A stretch of DNA of 64,000 nucleotides from Sphingomonas mollis (lineage in GTDB: Bacteria; Pseudomonadota; Alphaproteobacteria; Sphingomonadales; Sphingomonadaceae), in the NCBI RefSeq assembly GCF_016427505.1, contig NZ_JAELXS010000003.1, positions 186,001-250,000 on the forward strand. Direction: 5' to 3'. The position numbers were made by a program, and so were the translations under genes. Under the pieces are notes generated by a model. That model saw only the letters and a list, made by a program, of their open reading frames with translations, searched no databases and had not been told where the DNA came from. The number at the start of each line of letters is the position of its first letter. Positions within the stretch are counted from its first letter, which is position 1. Of this stretch, positions 8,248 to 15,944 are shown piece after piece.

Positions 8248-9177
8248 GTGAAACGTCCCCGCCTGATCGCGATGCTGTCGGCGCTGATCGCCGCTCCCCT
8301 GCTGTCCGCGCAATCCGCGCCGCCTTCAGCCAAGCCGCTCGCCCCGCCGACCGGGGCGGCGCGCCAGCCGCGCGCGGCGGTGATGCTGGCGGATTATCGC
8401 TATGACGACCTGCTGTGGGAAAACGACCGTACCGCGCACCGCATCTATGGCCATGCGCTGGAGGCGGCCGAGCCGCCGTCCGGCTCCGGCATCGACGCCT
8501 GGGGCAAGAACGTCGCCTGGCCGTTCATGGACCGTCAGTTGCGCACCGGCGACCAGCACGCATTCCATGGCGAGGGGCTGGATTTCTACAATGTCGGCAG
8601 CGCGCGCGGCGATGGTGGTCTGGGCATCTGGTACGACAACAAGCTGTGGACCTCGCGCAATTTCGTCCGCCACCGCATCCTGAAGAACGGACCCGACGCG
8701 GCGGATTTCGAGGTGGATTACGCGCCCTGGCCGGTCGATGTCGGCCGGCGGGTATGGGAGACGCGGCGCTTCACCCTGCCGCTGGGCACTGCCTTCACGC
8801 GGCAGGTATCGACGATCTCGTCCGACCGGCCGGGGCCGTTGCTGGTCGGGATCGGCATCGGCAAGCGCGCGACGGGCGATGGCGGCAAGCTGACCGTCGA
8901 CCGGGCACGGGGCGCGCTGTCGTTCTGGGGGCCGGACGATCCGGGGCATGGCGCGATGGGGATCGCGATCCGCGTCGATCCGGCGATGATCGCCGAAATC
9001 CGCGACGATGCCGATAATCATCTGGTGCTGTTGCGCGTCGTGCCGGGCAAGCCGTTCGTCTATTACAGCGGCGCGGCGTGGAGCCGGGGGGTCGGCGATA
9101 TCCGCAGCCGGGCGGACTGGGACAAGTATGTGATGGCGGCCCGGCTCGACTTCACCGTGCCGGCGGGCGGCCGATAG
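8248..9177 (+). CDS. Exported DUF4861-family protein
   Basis: A 309-residue protein with a Sec signal peptide (MKRPRLIAMLSALIAAPLLSA). The body matches the DUF4861 pattern: LLWENDRTAHRIYGHALE near residue 54, SGIDAWGKNV near 79, and a beta-rich remainder with GEGLDFYNVG. Family members occur in pectin and alginate utilisation loci, but I know of no assigned activity. The fold looks like a beta-sandwich seen in carbohydrate-active proteins. It starts 106 bp from the divergent FCD regulator, with one base between its stop and the next start (DUF2264), so the two are almost certainly co-expressed. A SusF-like binding role or an undetected hydrolase or isomerase are both possible. Confidence 0.85.
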   Translation: MKRPRLIAMLSALIAAPLLSAQSAPPSAKPLAPPTGAARQPRAAVMLADYRYDDLLWENDRTAHRIYGHALEAAEPPSGSGIDAWGKNVAWPFMDRQLRTGDQHAFHGEGLDFYNVGSARGDGGLGIWYDNKLWTSRNFVRHRILKNGPDAADFEVDYAPWPVDVGRRVWETRRFTLPLGTAFTRQVSTISSDRPGPLLVGIGIGKRATGDGGKLTVDRARGALSFWGPDDPGHGAMGIAIRVDPAMIAEIRDDADNHLVLLRVVPGKPFVYYSGAAWSRGVGDIRSRADWDKYVMAARLDFTVPAGGR

Positions 9178-9178
9178 G

Positions 9179-10441
9179 ATGGAACGGCGCGAATTCCTGA
9201 CGACGGCGGGGCTGGGTGCGCTCGCGGCACCGGCGATGGCGCAGGGCGGTGGCGCAACCAGTCAGGCGGGGGGCGATGGCGCCGACGACCGTCGCTACAT
9301 GCTCGACCTGCTGGTGCGCATGGCGACGCCGGTGCTGGAACCGATGGCAAAGGGTCGGTTGCAGACCCGCTTCGATCCCGAACTCAGCCCGACATGGGAC
9401 AAGCGTGACAAGCGGGTGGCGTATCTGGAATGTTTCGGCCGGCTGATGGCGGGGATCGCGCCATGGCTGGCGCTGCCGGATAGCGACGGCGCGGAGGCGC
9501 GGGTGCGCGCGACGCTGCGTGCGCAGGCGGTGGCCGCTTACGCGCACTCCGTCGATCCGAAGAGCCCGGATTGCCTGTTGTGGCAGGGCGCGGGACAGGC
9601 GCTGGTCGATTCCGCCTATTTCACCAACGCGCTGATGCGCGCGCCGAAACAATTGTGGGAGCCGCTCGACAAGGCGACGAAGGCGCGGATCGTGACGGTC
9701 ATCAAAGGCCTGCGCGACGTATCGCCGCCGTACACCAACTGGCTGTTGTTCGCGGCGATGAACGAGGCGTTCCTGCTGTCGATCGGCGAGCAATGGGACC
9801 CGGTGCGCATCGATCTGGCGATCCGCAAGTTCAACGAATGGTATGTCGGCGATGGCTGGTATGCCGACGGGCCGCATTTCCATTACGATTACTATAATTC
9901 CTACGTCATCCATCCGATGATCGTCGAAATCCTCGAAGTGCTGGTCGCCACGGGGGCGAAGTTCAACAGCCTGCCCGCGAAGGACCTGCTGGATCAGGCG
10001 TACAAGCGGATGCAGCGCTGCGGCGAAAGTCTGGAACGGATGATCGGCCCCGATGGCAGTTATCCGCCGATCGGCCGATCGCTGACCTATCGCACCGCCG
10101 CCTTCCAGCCGCTGGGTCTGCTCGCATGGCGCAAGCGATTGCCGAAGAGCCTGCCGGAGGGACAGGCGCGCGCGGCGACGGTGGCGGCGCAACGCGCGAT
10201 CTTCCGCCATCCGTCGAATTTCGATGCGAAGGGATATCTGACGATCGGGTTCGCCGGGCATCAGCCGACGCTGGGCGACTGGTATTCGAACGCGGGCAGC
10301 ATGTATCTCGCCTCGCTCAGCCTGCTGGCGCTGGGCCTGCCGGCGGCGGACAGCTACTGGACCGCGCCGCCGCAGGACTGGACGATGAAACGCGCATTTG
10401 CGGGCGAGCGGTTCGCGAAGGATTACTACGTGGATTATTGA
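9179..10441 (+). CDS. Tat-exported DUF2264-family protein, probable carbohydrate-active enzyme
   Basis: A 420-residue protein. It starts with a twin-arginine-type signal (ERREFLTTAGLGALAAPAMA), suggesting export in folded form. The body is alpha-helical, with DUF2264 features: LECFGRLMAGIAPWLALP near residue 80, PPYTNWLLFAAMNEAFLL near 182, and GDGWYADGPHFHYDYYNSYV near 224. The repeated Trp, Tyr and His clusters resemble (alpha/alpha)6-barrel glycosidases and lyases. The function is not established. Its pairing with DUF4861 next to GH105 and KduI points to a step in the breakdown of acidic oligosaccharides in the periplasm. The Asp, His and Tyr residues in DGPHFHYDYY are the best candidates for an active site. 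Confidence 0.85.
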   Translation: MERREFLTTAGLGALAAPAMAQGGGATSQAGGDGADDRRYMLDLLVRMATPVLEPMAKGRLQTRFDPELSPTWDKRDKRVAYLECFGRLMAGIAPWLALPDSDGAEARVRATLRAQAVAAYAHSVDPKSPDCLLWQGAGQALVDSAYFTNALMRAPKQLWEPLDKATKARIVTVIKGLRDVSPPYTNWLLFAAMNEAFLLSIGEQWDPVRIDLAIRKFNEWYVGDGWYADGPHFHYDYYNSYVIHPMIVEILEVLVATGAKFNSLPAKDLLDQAYKRMQRCGESLERMIGPDGSYPPIGRSLTYRTAAFQPLGLLAWRKRLPKSLPEGQARAATVAAQRAIFRHPSNFDAKGYLTIGFAGHQPTLGDWYSNAGSMYLASLSLLALGLPAADSYWTAPPQDWTMKRAFAGERFAKDYYVDY

Positions 10442-10479
10442 GGGGATGGTCTGGTTTTGGTGGGGAACTGCTATTAAGA

Positions 10480-10773
10480 TCAGGCGCGCGGCAGCTTCCC
10501 AGCGATGCGCTCGAACTCGGCCGCTGTGAAGCCAGTCAAGGTTGGCATCTCCCAATCGAAGAACTGCGCGTTTGATATGGCGTGAAGGATAAGGCTGCGC
10601 ACGCCCACAAGCTCGCCGAATGACAACTCCGTGCTGGGGACCACGTTCAGCGCCGCTTCGGCTAACCGATCCGCCAAAGGCTCAATGCTTGGCGAGGTAA
10701 CGACGATCTCACCGTCGCGCTCAAGCTCGCTTACCGCGTCGGCCATCACACGGCTCAACTGCTGATCGATCAC
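10480..10773 (-). CDS. Small hypothetical protein, 97 residues
   Basis: I do not recognise this protein. It starts at GTG 10773, six bases after a good GGAGGG ribosome-binding site. It is acidic, soluble and mostly helical, with no signal or membrane segment. A central stretch reads STELSFGELVGVRSLILHAI, and the end is GFTAAEFERIAGKLP. Base composition is lower in GC than the neighbours, which suggests more recent acquisition. It sits between the DUF2264 gene (convergent) and the SMR pump, with no obvious link to either. Coding status is supported mainly by the start signal and clean frame. Confidence 0.6.
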   Translation of the reverse strand: MIDQQLSRVMADAVSELERDGEIVVTSPSIEPLADRLAEAALNVVPSTELSFGELVGVRSLILHAISNAQFFDWEMPTLTGFTAAEFERIAGKLPRA

Positions 10774-10864
10774 GTCTTGCCCTCCGGTTGAGTGCTGGTG
10801 ATGGCAGAGGCCCGTTACGACAACAATTGGGCACTAGCCGTCCCATAGCCCTCACTCGCTTCTG

Positions 10865-11194
10865 CTAATGCGCCCCCACCTTCGAAAACACGTTCATCAC
10901 GATCACCCCGATCATGATGAACCCCATGCCGATCATCGCCGGCGCATCCAGTTTCTGACCCTGGAACATCCATGCGACGGCGGTGATGAGGACGATGCCG
11001 ACGCCGGACCAGATGGCATAGGCGATGCCGGTGGGAATATCGCGCAGCGTCAGCGACAGGAAATAGAAGGCGACGACATAGCCCGCGCCGGTGACCAGCG
11101 ACGGCAGCAGCTTCGTGAAGCCGTCGGATTGCTTCATCGAGGAGGTGGCCGTCACCTCGGCGACGATGGCGATCAGCAGGTAGAGATAGGGCAT
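10865..11194 (-). CDS. SMR-family small multidrug transporter
   Basis: An inner-membrane drug/proton antiporter of 109 residues with four transmembrane helices, the standard size for the family. The essential Glu of helix 1 is in [14 protein letters not shown] (about residue 12). Helix 3 carries the conserved [13 protein letters not shown] motif. SMR proteins work as dimers and export cationic compounds or guanidinium. A GTG six bases further upstream is an alternative start, but ATG 11194 matches EmrE-type N-termini better. No partner SMR gene is adjacent, so it is probably a homodimer. Confidence 0.92.
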   Translation of the reverse strand: MPYLYLLIAIVAEVTATSSMKQSDGFTKLLPSLVTGAGYVVAFYFLSLTLRDIPTGIAYAIWSGVGIVLITAVAWMFQGQKLDAPAMIGMGFIMIGVIVMNVFSKVGAH

Positions 11195-11240
11195 GGCCAC
11201 TCGCTAGAGCAAATTGCGTGAAATCGGACCTACTCTTGAC

Positions 11241-11308
11241 CGTTCGGCCTGAGCGAAGTCGAAGGTCAACCTCTCCCCAAAGTGCTTCGACTGCGCTCAG
11301 CACGAGCG
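11241..11308. repeat. Imperfect inverted repeat, family 3
   Basis: Arms 11241-11264 and 11285-11308 share the core CTGAGCG-n-AGTCGAAG in opposite orientation, with a few mismatches. This GAGCG/GTCGAAG sequence is a common dispersed motif in proteobacterial genomes. It lies in the gap between the SMR start and the TPR/oxygenase gene. Confidence 0.65.
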
Positions 11309-11461
11309 GGTTTAAATAAGCGCTGGATACTCTACGGCGGGCGATGCGGCGTGTCACGCGGCGGCGGTGATGACTTGCCGGCGACGGACGGATAGGTTCG
11401 GGCATCCAGCCGGAGACCCGTAATCGCCGCTCCCCCATCCCCGACCGAGCGTGGCCGCCTG

Positions 11462-12805
11462 TTGAAGGCGCAGGGTGACCTGCGCGGGGCGGCGGCGTGC
11501 TATGCGCAGGCCGTGGCGGCGCGGCCGGACAGTGCGGTGGCGGAGCATAATCTGGCGTCGGTGCTGGGCGACCTGAACGACTTCGCGGGCGCGGCGGCGG
11601 CGGCGGCGCGGGCGATCGCCAAGGGCGGCGATGCGCCGGAGACATGGCTGGTGCGCGGGCGGGCGTTGCAGGGTCTGGGCGAACTCGACGCGGCGGACGA
11701 TGCGCTGGCGACGGCGGTGGCGCGGCGGCCGGATTATGCCGTGGCGCACCGCGATCTGGCGCAGTTGCGCTGGATGCGGAGCGCGGATGTGGGCCACGCG
11801 CTGACGGCGATCGAACGGGCGCCGTCCACCGCTGCCCTGACGCAGGTGAAGGCGACGGTGCTGATGGAGGCGGGCGACGACGATCGCGCGGCGGCGGTGC
11901 TCCGCGCGGCGCTGGCGAGCGAGCCGGGGCATGTCGGGCTGCGATTGCTCGCCGCGCAGGTGGCGGCGCGGCTGGGCGATGCGGAGGGGCAACTGGCGCA
12001 GGCGAGCGCGGCATTGCGGGCGGCGTCTGCCTCGATCGAGGCGGCGAAGGCGGTGGCGGAGGCGCTGCTCCACGCCGGCCGTGCGGGCGAGGCGGCGGCG
12101 TTGGCGGCGCGGATCGTGGCGGCGGTGCCGGACGATCAGGGCGCGATCGCGGTGCAGGCGACGGCGTGGCGGCTGATCGGCGATCCGCGCTATGTCGCGC
12201 TGTGCGAGGACCCGGCGCTGGTGTCGGTGACGACGATCGAGACGCCGGCGGGGTGGGCGGACCTTGGCGCGTTCCTGACCGATCTGACGTCCGAACTGGC
12301 GACGCGGCATCGCTGGCGCACGCATCCGCTGGAACAATCGGTGCGGCATGGCAGCCAGACGCAGGAGGATCTGGCGCAACTCGACGTGCCGGTCGTGCGG
12401 GCACTGTTCGCCGCGCTCGATGCGCCGATCCGGGCGCATATCGCGGGGCTGGGTAGCGGCACCGATCCCGTGCGGCGGCGCGTGGCGGCGGATTATCGCT
12501 TTGCGGGTGCGTGGTCGGTGCGGTTGTCGCCGGGGGGCTTTCACAGTGACCATGTCCATCCGCGCGGCTGGTTGTCGTCGGCGTTCTACGTCGCGTTGCC
12601 CGAGGCGGTGGAGCGGGAGCCGGAGGGGTGGCTGGCGCTGGGGCGGCCGGGCATCACGACGCAGCCGGCGCTGGGGCCGGTGCGGCATATCCGGCCGCGA
12701 CCGGGGCAACTGGTGCTGTTCCCATCCTATCTGTGGCACGGGACCGAGCCGTTCGCGGGCGAGGCGTCGCGATTGAGCGTGGCGTTCGATCTGTTGCCGG
12801 CGTGA
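11462..12805 (+). CDS. TPR protein with C-terminal 2OG-Fe(II) oxygenase domain
   Basis: A cytoplasmic protein of about 447 residues. The first ~250 residues are Ala-rich tetratricopeptide-type helical repeats (GAAACYAQAVAARPDSAVAE and similar). The last ~190 residues form a double-stranded beta-helix oxygenase: the iron ligands are likely His and Asp in GGFHSDHVHPRGW and the distal His in SYLWHGTEPF. An Arg in ASRLSVAFDL would bind 2-oxoglutarate. Such proteins are thought to hydroxylate proteins or peptides, with TPRs binding the partner; the substrate is unknown. The frame is open upstream to 11396 without any ATG or GTG, so TTG 11462 is the only usable start I see. The true start may be a non-standard codon a few residues upstream. 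Confidence 0.78.
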   Translation: MKAQGDLRGAAACYAQAVAARPDSAVAEHNLASVLGDLNDFAGAAAAAARAIAKGGDAPETWLVRGRALQGLGELDAADDALATAVARRPDYAVAHRDLAQLRWMRSADVGHALTAIERAPSTAALTQVKATVLMEAGDDDRAAAVLRAALASEPGHVGLRLLAAQVAARLGDAEGQLAQASAALRAASASIEAAKAVAEALLHAGRAGEAAALAARIVAAVPDDQGAIAVQATAWRLIGDPRYVALCEDPALVSVTTIETPAGWADLGAFLTDLTSELATRHRWRTHPLEQSVRHGSQTQEDLAQLDVPVVRALFAALDAPIRAHIAGLGSGTDPVRRRVAADYRFAGAWSVRLSPGGFHSDHVHPRGWLSSAFYVALPEAVEREPEGWLALGRPGITTQPALGPVRHIRPRPGQLVLFPSYLWHGTEPFAGEASRLSVAFDLLPA

Positions 12806-12905
12806 TTATTTGCCGGGCGGGGTGTGGTCGGCCGCCGGGGTTGCGTCATGATGGTTGACCGGTCGTACGTCATGGGGCGGCGACCGCACAAAATCGGGGG
12901 ACGCG

Positions 12906-15695
12906 ATGATGAAGATCGGTTTGCTGTTGGGCACCACGTTGCTGGCGAGCGCGCAGATGCTGCCGGCGCAGGTCATCACCCCGCCGGTGGCGGGCGTCAC
13001 CGCGCCCTCGCAAGGTTTCCCGACCGAGCCGGGGAGCGATTATTATCTGGCGAACTACGATGCGTATGAGGCGTATCTGAAGAAGCTCGCCAGCCAGTCC
13101 GACCGGATGAAGCTGGTCGATATCGGCAAGTCGGCCGAGGGGCGGACGATGTGGATGGCGATCGTCTCGTCGCCCGCAAATCTGGCGAACCTCGACCGCT
13201 ATCGCGCCATCGCGCAGCGGCTGGCCAAGGCGGAGGGCGTAAAGGAGGCCGAGGCGAAGGCGCTGGCGGCCGAGGGCAAGGCGGTGGTGTGGATCGATGC
13301 CGGCCTGCACGCGACCGAGACGGTGACGACGCAGAGTCAGATCCACGTCCTCTACCGGATGCTGACCGGCACCGATGCCGAGACGATGCGGATACTGGAC
13401 GAGACGATCGTCCTGTTCGCGCACGACAATCCGGACGGCCTGCAACTCGTCGCCGACTGGTACATGCGGAACAAGGACCCCAAGGACCGCGAGTTCCGCA
13501 CGATCCCGCGGCTGTACCAGAAATATGTCGGCCACGATAACAACCGCGACAGCTTTATGGCGCAGATGCCCGAGACGGTAGCGATCAACCGCGTGCTGTT
13601 CCGCGAATGGTTTCCACAGATCGTGTTCAACCAGCATCAGACCGGGCCGGCGGGCATGGTGGTGTTCGTGCCGCCGTTCCGCGACCCGTTCAATTACAAC
13701 TACAACCCGATCGTCATGACCGAGCTGAACGAGGTCGGCGCGGCGATGCACAGCCGGCTGGTGTCGGAGGAAAAGGGCGGATCGGGCATGCGCAGCGCCG
13801 CGCCCTATTCGACGTGGCACAACGGCATGGTGCGATCGATCGCGTATTTCCACAACTCGATCGGTTTGCTGACCGAGATCATCGGCGGGCCGACGCCGGA
13901 GAAGATTCCGCTGATCGCCGACACGCAACTGGCGCGCAGTGACGAGCCGCTGCCGATCGGGCCGCGCGACTGGCACTTACGCGATAGTCTGGAATATCAA
14001 TGGTCGCTCGACCGGGCCGTGATGGATTACGCCGCGCGCAACCGCGAACGGTTGCTGCTGAACATCTGGCGGATGGGCGATCAGGCGATCCAGCGCGGCA
14101 ATCGCGATAGCTGGACGACGACCCCGGCAGAGGTCGATGCGCTGAAGGAAGCGGGCAAGTCGAAAAAGGCGGACGAGGGCTTCGTCGGCTATAACAGCCG
14201 TGCCCGCGAAGGCATGGTCGCGCCGGACCTGTACAAGACGGTGCTGCAGGACCCCGCGAAGCGCGATCCGCGCGGATACATCCTGTCCGCCGACCAGCGC
14301 GACCTGCCGACGACGGTGGCGTTCCTGAACACGCTCATCAAGAACGGCGTCGATGTTCAGCGTTCGACGGCGGCGTTCACGGTCGGCGGCAAACGCTATC
14401 CGGCCGGGTCGTATGTGGTGAAGACGGCGCAGGCCTATCGCCCGCATGTGCTCGACATGTTCGAACCGCAGGATCATCCGCACGATCTGGAATATCCGGG
14501 CGGGCCGCCCAAGGCGCCGTACGACATCACCGGCTATACGCTGGCGTACCAGATGGGCGTCGGCTTCGACCGGGTGCTGGAGGGCTTCGACGGGCCGTTC
14601 GCCAGGGTGACGGACATGATCGCGCCGCCGCCGGGCCGGATCGTCGGGTCGGGCCGCGCCGGCTGGCTGGTCGGGCATGAGACGAACAACGGCTTCATCC
14701 TGACCAATCGCCTGTTGAAGGCGGGGGTGCCGGTGTCGTGGGTGAAGGCGGAGACGAAGGCCGGGGGCAAGACGCTGGCGCCGGGCGCGATCTGGATTCC
14801 GGCATCGGCAGGCGCGCGTGAGGTACTGGCGCGCGGCGTCGCCGAATTGGGGATCGACGCCTATGCCGCCGGTCGCGCGCCGGCGGGCGGCACGATGGCG
14901 CTGAAGCCGGTCCGCGTCGGACTGGTCGATCGATATGGCGGGATCATGCCGGCGGGGTGGACGCGGTGGCTGCTGGAGGAGTTCGAGTTCCCGTTCTCGG
15001 TCGTCTATCCGCAGGAGCTGGACGCCGGCAATCTGAACGGGAAATACGATGTGCTGCTGTTCGCGGACGGCACGGTGCCGACGGTGCGGGGCGGGCCATA
15101 TCCCGGTGGTTACCGGTTCGAGATGCCCAAGCCGGAAAGTATCCCGGCCGAATATCGCAGCTGGCTGGGCGATGTGACGACCGACAGGACGGTGCCGGCG
15201 GTGAAGGCGTTCGCGGAGGCGGGCGGCACCGTGTTGACGGTGGGCAGCGCCAATCGGCTCGCCACGCTGCTGGCGCCGCAATTGCAGCCGGCGTTGGTGA
15301 CGAAGAAGGCGGACGGAACGCTGGCGGCGCTCGATACGAAGGAGTTCTACATTCCCGGCGCGGTTCTGTCGGCCAGCGTCGATACGCGCCAGCCGCTGGG
15401 ATATGGGATGACGCCGCGGGTCGATATCTTCTTCGACGACAGCCAGCCGTTCCGGCTGGATGCCGGGGCGGGGGCACGGGTGGCGTGGTTCGACAGCGCG
15501 AAACCGCTGCGCAGCGGCTGGGCGGTCGGGCAGGAGAAGCTGCAGGGCACCATCGCGGTCGCCGACCTCGATCTCGGGCGCGGCAAGCTGTTCGCGATGG
15601 GGCCGGAGGTAACGCAGCGGGCGCAGCCCTATGCGACGTTCAAGCTGCTGTTCAACGGGTTGCTATATGGTCCTTCGGTGGCGGCGACGCGGTAG
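12906..15695 (+). CDS. Exported M14-family zinc carboxypeptidase-like protein
   Basis: An exported metallopeptidase of 929 residues. ATG 12906 follows a GGGGGA motif and gives a clean signal peptide (MMKIGLLLGTTLLASAQMLPAQ), better than the upstream GTG at 12855. The M14 domain covers about residues 40-380: the zinc HxxE is in DAGLHATETVT, and HDNPDGLQLV, VFNQHQTGP and a catalytic Glu in LTEIIGG follow. The long C-terminal region has a class-I glutamine-amidotransferase-like look (ADGTVPTVRGGPYPGG), as in other large M14 proteins of this group. It probably trims peptides in the periplasm. The TonB receptor and M20 amidohydrolase downstream, all on the same strand, suggest a peptide-scavenging group. 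Confidence 0.88.
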   Translation: MMKIGLLLGTTLLASAQMLPAQVITPPVAGVTAPSQGFPTEPGSDYYLANYDAYEAYLKKLASQSDRMKLVDIGKSAEGRTMWMAIVSSPANLANLDRYRAIAQRLAKAEGVKEAEAKALAAEGKAVVWIDAGLHATETVTTQSQIHVLYRMLTGTDAETMRILDETIVLFAHDNPDGLQLVADWYMRNKDPKDREFRTIPRLYQKYVGHDNNRDSFMAQMPETVAINRVLFREWFPQIVFNQHQTGPAGMVVFVPPFRDPFNYNYNPIVMTELNEVGAAMHSRLVSEEKGGSGMRSAAPYSTWHNGMVRSIAYFHNSIGLLTEIIGGPTPEKIPLIADTQLARSDEPLPIGPRDWHLRDSLEYQWSLDRAVMDYAARNRERLLLNIWRMGDQAIQRGNRDSWTTTPAEVDALKEAGKSKKADEGFVGYNSRAREGMVAPDLYKTVLQDPAKRDPRGYILSADQRDLPTTVAFLNTLIKNGVDVQRSTAAFTVGGKRYPAGSYVVKTAQAYRPHVLDMFEPQDHPHDLEYPGGPPKAPYDITGYTLAYQMGVGFDRVLEGFDGPFARVTDMIAPPPGRIVGSGRAGWLVGHETNNGFILTNRLLKAGVPVSWVKAETKAGGKTLAPGAIWIPASAGAREVLARGVAELGIDAYAAGRAPAGGTMALKPVRVGLVDRYGGIMPAGWTRWLLEEFEFPFSVVYPQELDAGNLNGKYDVLLFADGTVPTVRGGPYPGGYRFEMPKPESIPAEYRSWLGDVTTDRTVPAVKAFAEAGGTVLTVGSANRLATLLAPQLQPALVTKKADGTLAALDTKEFYIPGAVLSASVDTRQPLGYGMTPRVDIFFDDSQPFRLDAGAGARVAWFDSAKPLRSGWAVGQEKLQGTIAVADLDLGRGKLFAMGPEVTQRAQPYATFKLLFNGLLYGPSVAATR

Positions 15696-15701
15696 GACAC
15701 C

Positions 15702-15790
15702 CACCCTTACCCTTCCGCGGCTTTGCCGCTCCCTCCCTCTCCCGGTGGGAGAGGGAAAAAACCCCGAAGGCGGCAAAGGGTGAGGGTGGT
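15702..15790. repeat. Long inverted repeat, family 4
   Basis: Arms 15702-15744 and 15748-15790 face each other across a three-base loop. The inner stem is perfect (CTCTCCC-ggt-GGGAGAG) and the outer stem pairs CCACCCTTACCC with GGGTGAGGGTGG, with a few mismatches and a bulge between. It starts seven bases after the M14 stop codon and could terminate that transcript. Confidence 0.8.
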
Positions 15791-15944
15791 TGTTTCGCGA
15801 TACGAGATATCAGAACACTAAAGTTTCATATTTAAATAATTTTTCGGAACTTTTTTACGAAACGCGGGTGAGGGAATGTGACAGCCCTGCGTCTTTCCCG
15901 ATGAAGCCGCCAACGAAGCGGCCGCAAATCGGGGACACTTCCAT

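Noticed and set aside
10815..12404. A 529-codon minus-strand frame across the SMR gene and TPR/oxygenase gene
   Set aside because: Pro/Arg/Ala-rich shadow sequence; both opposing genes have clear family motifs.
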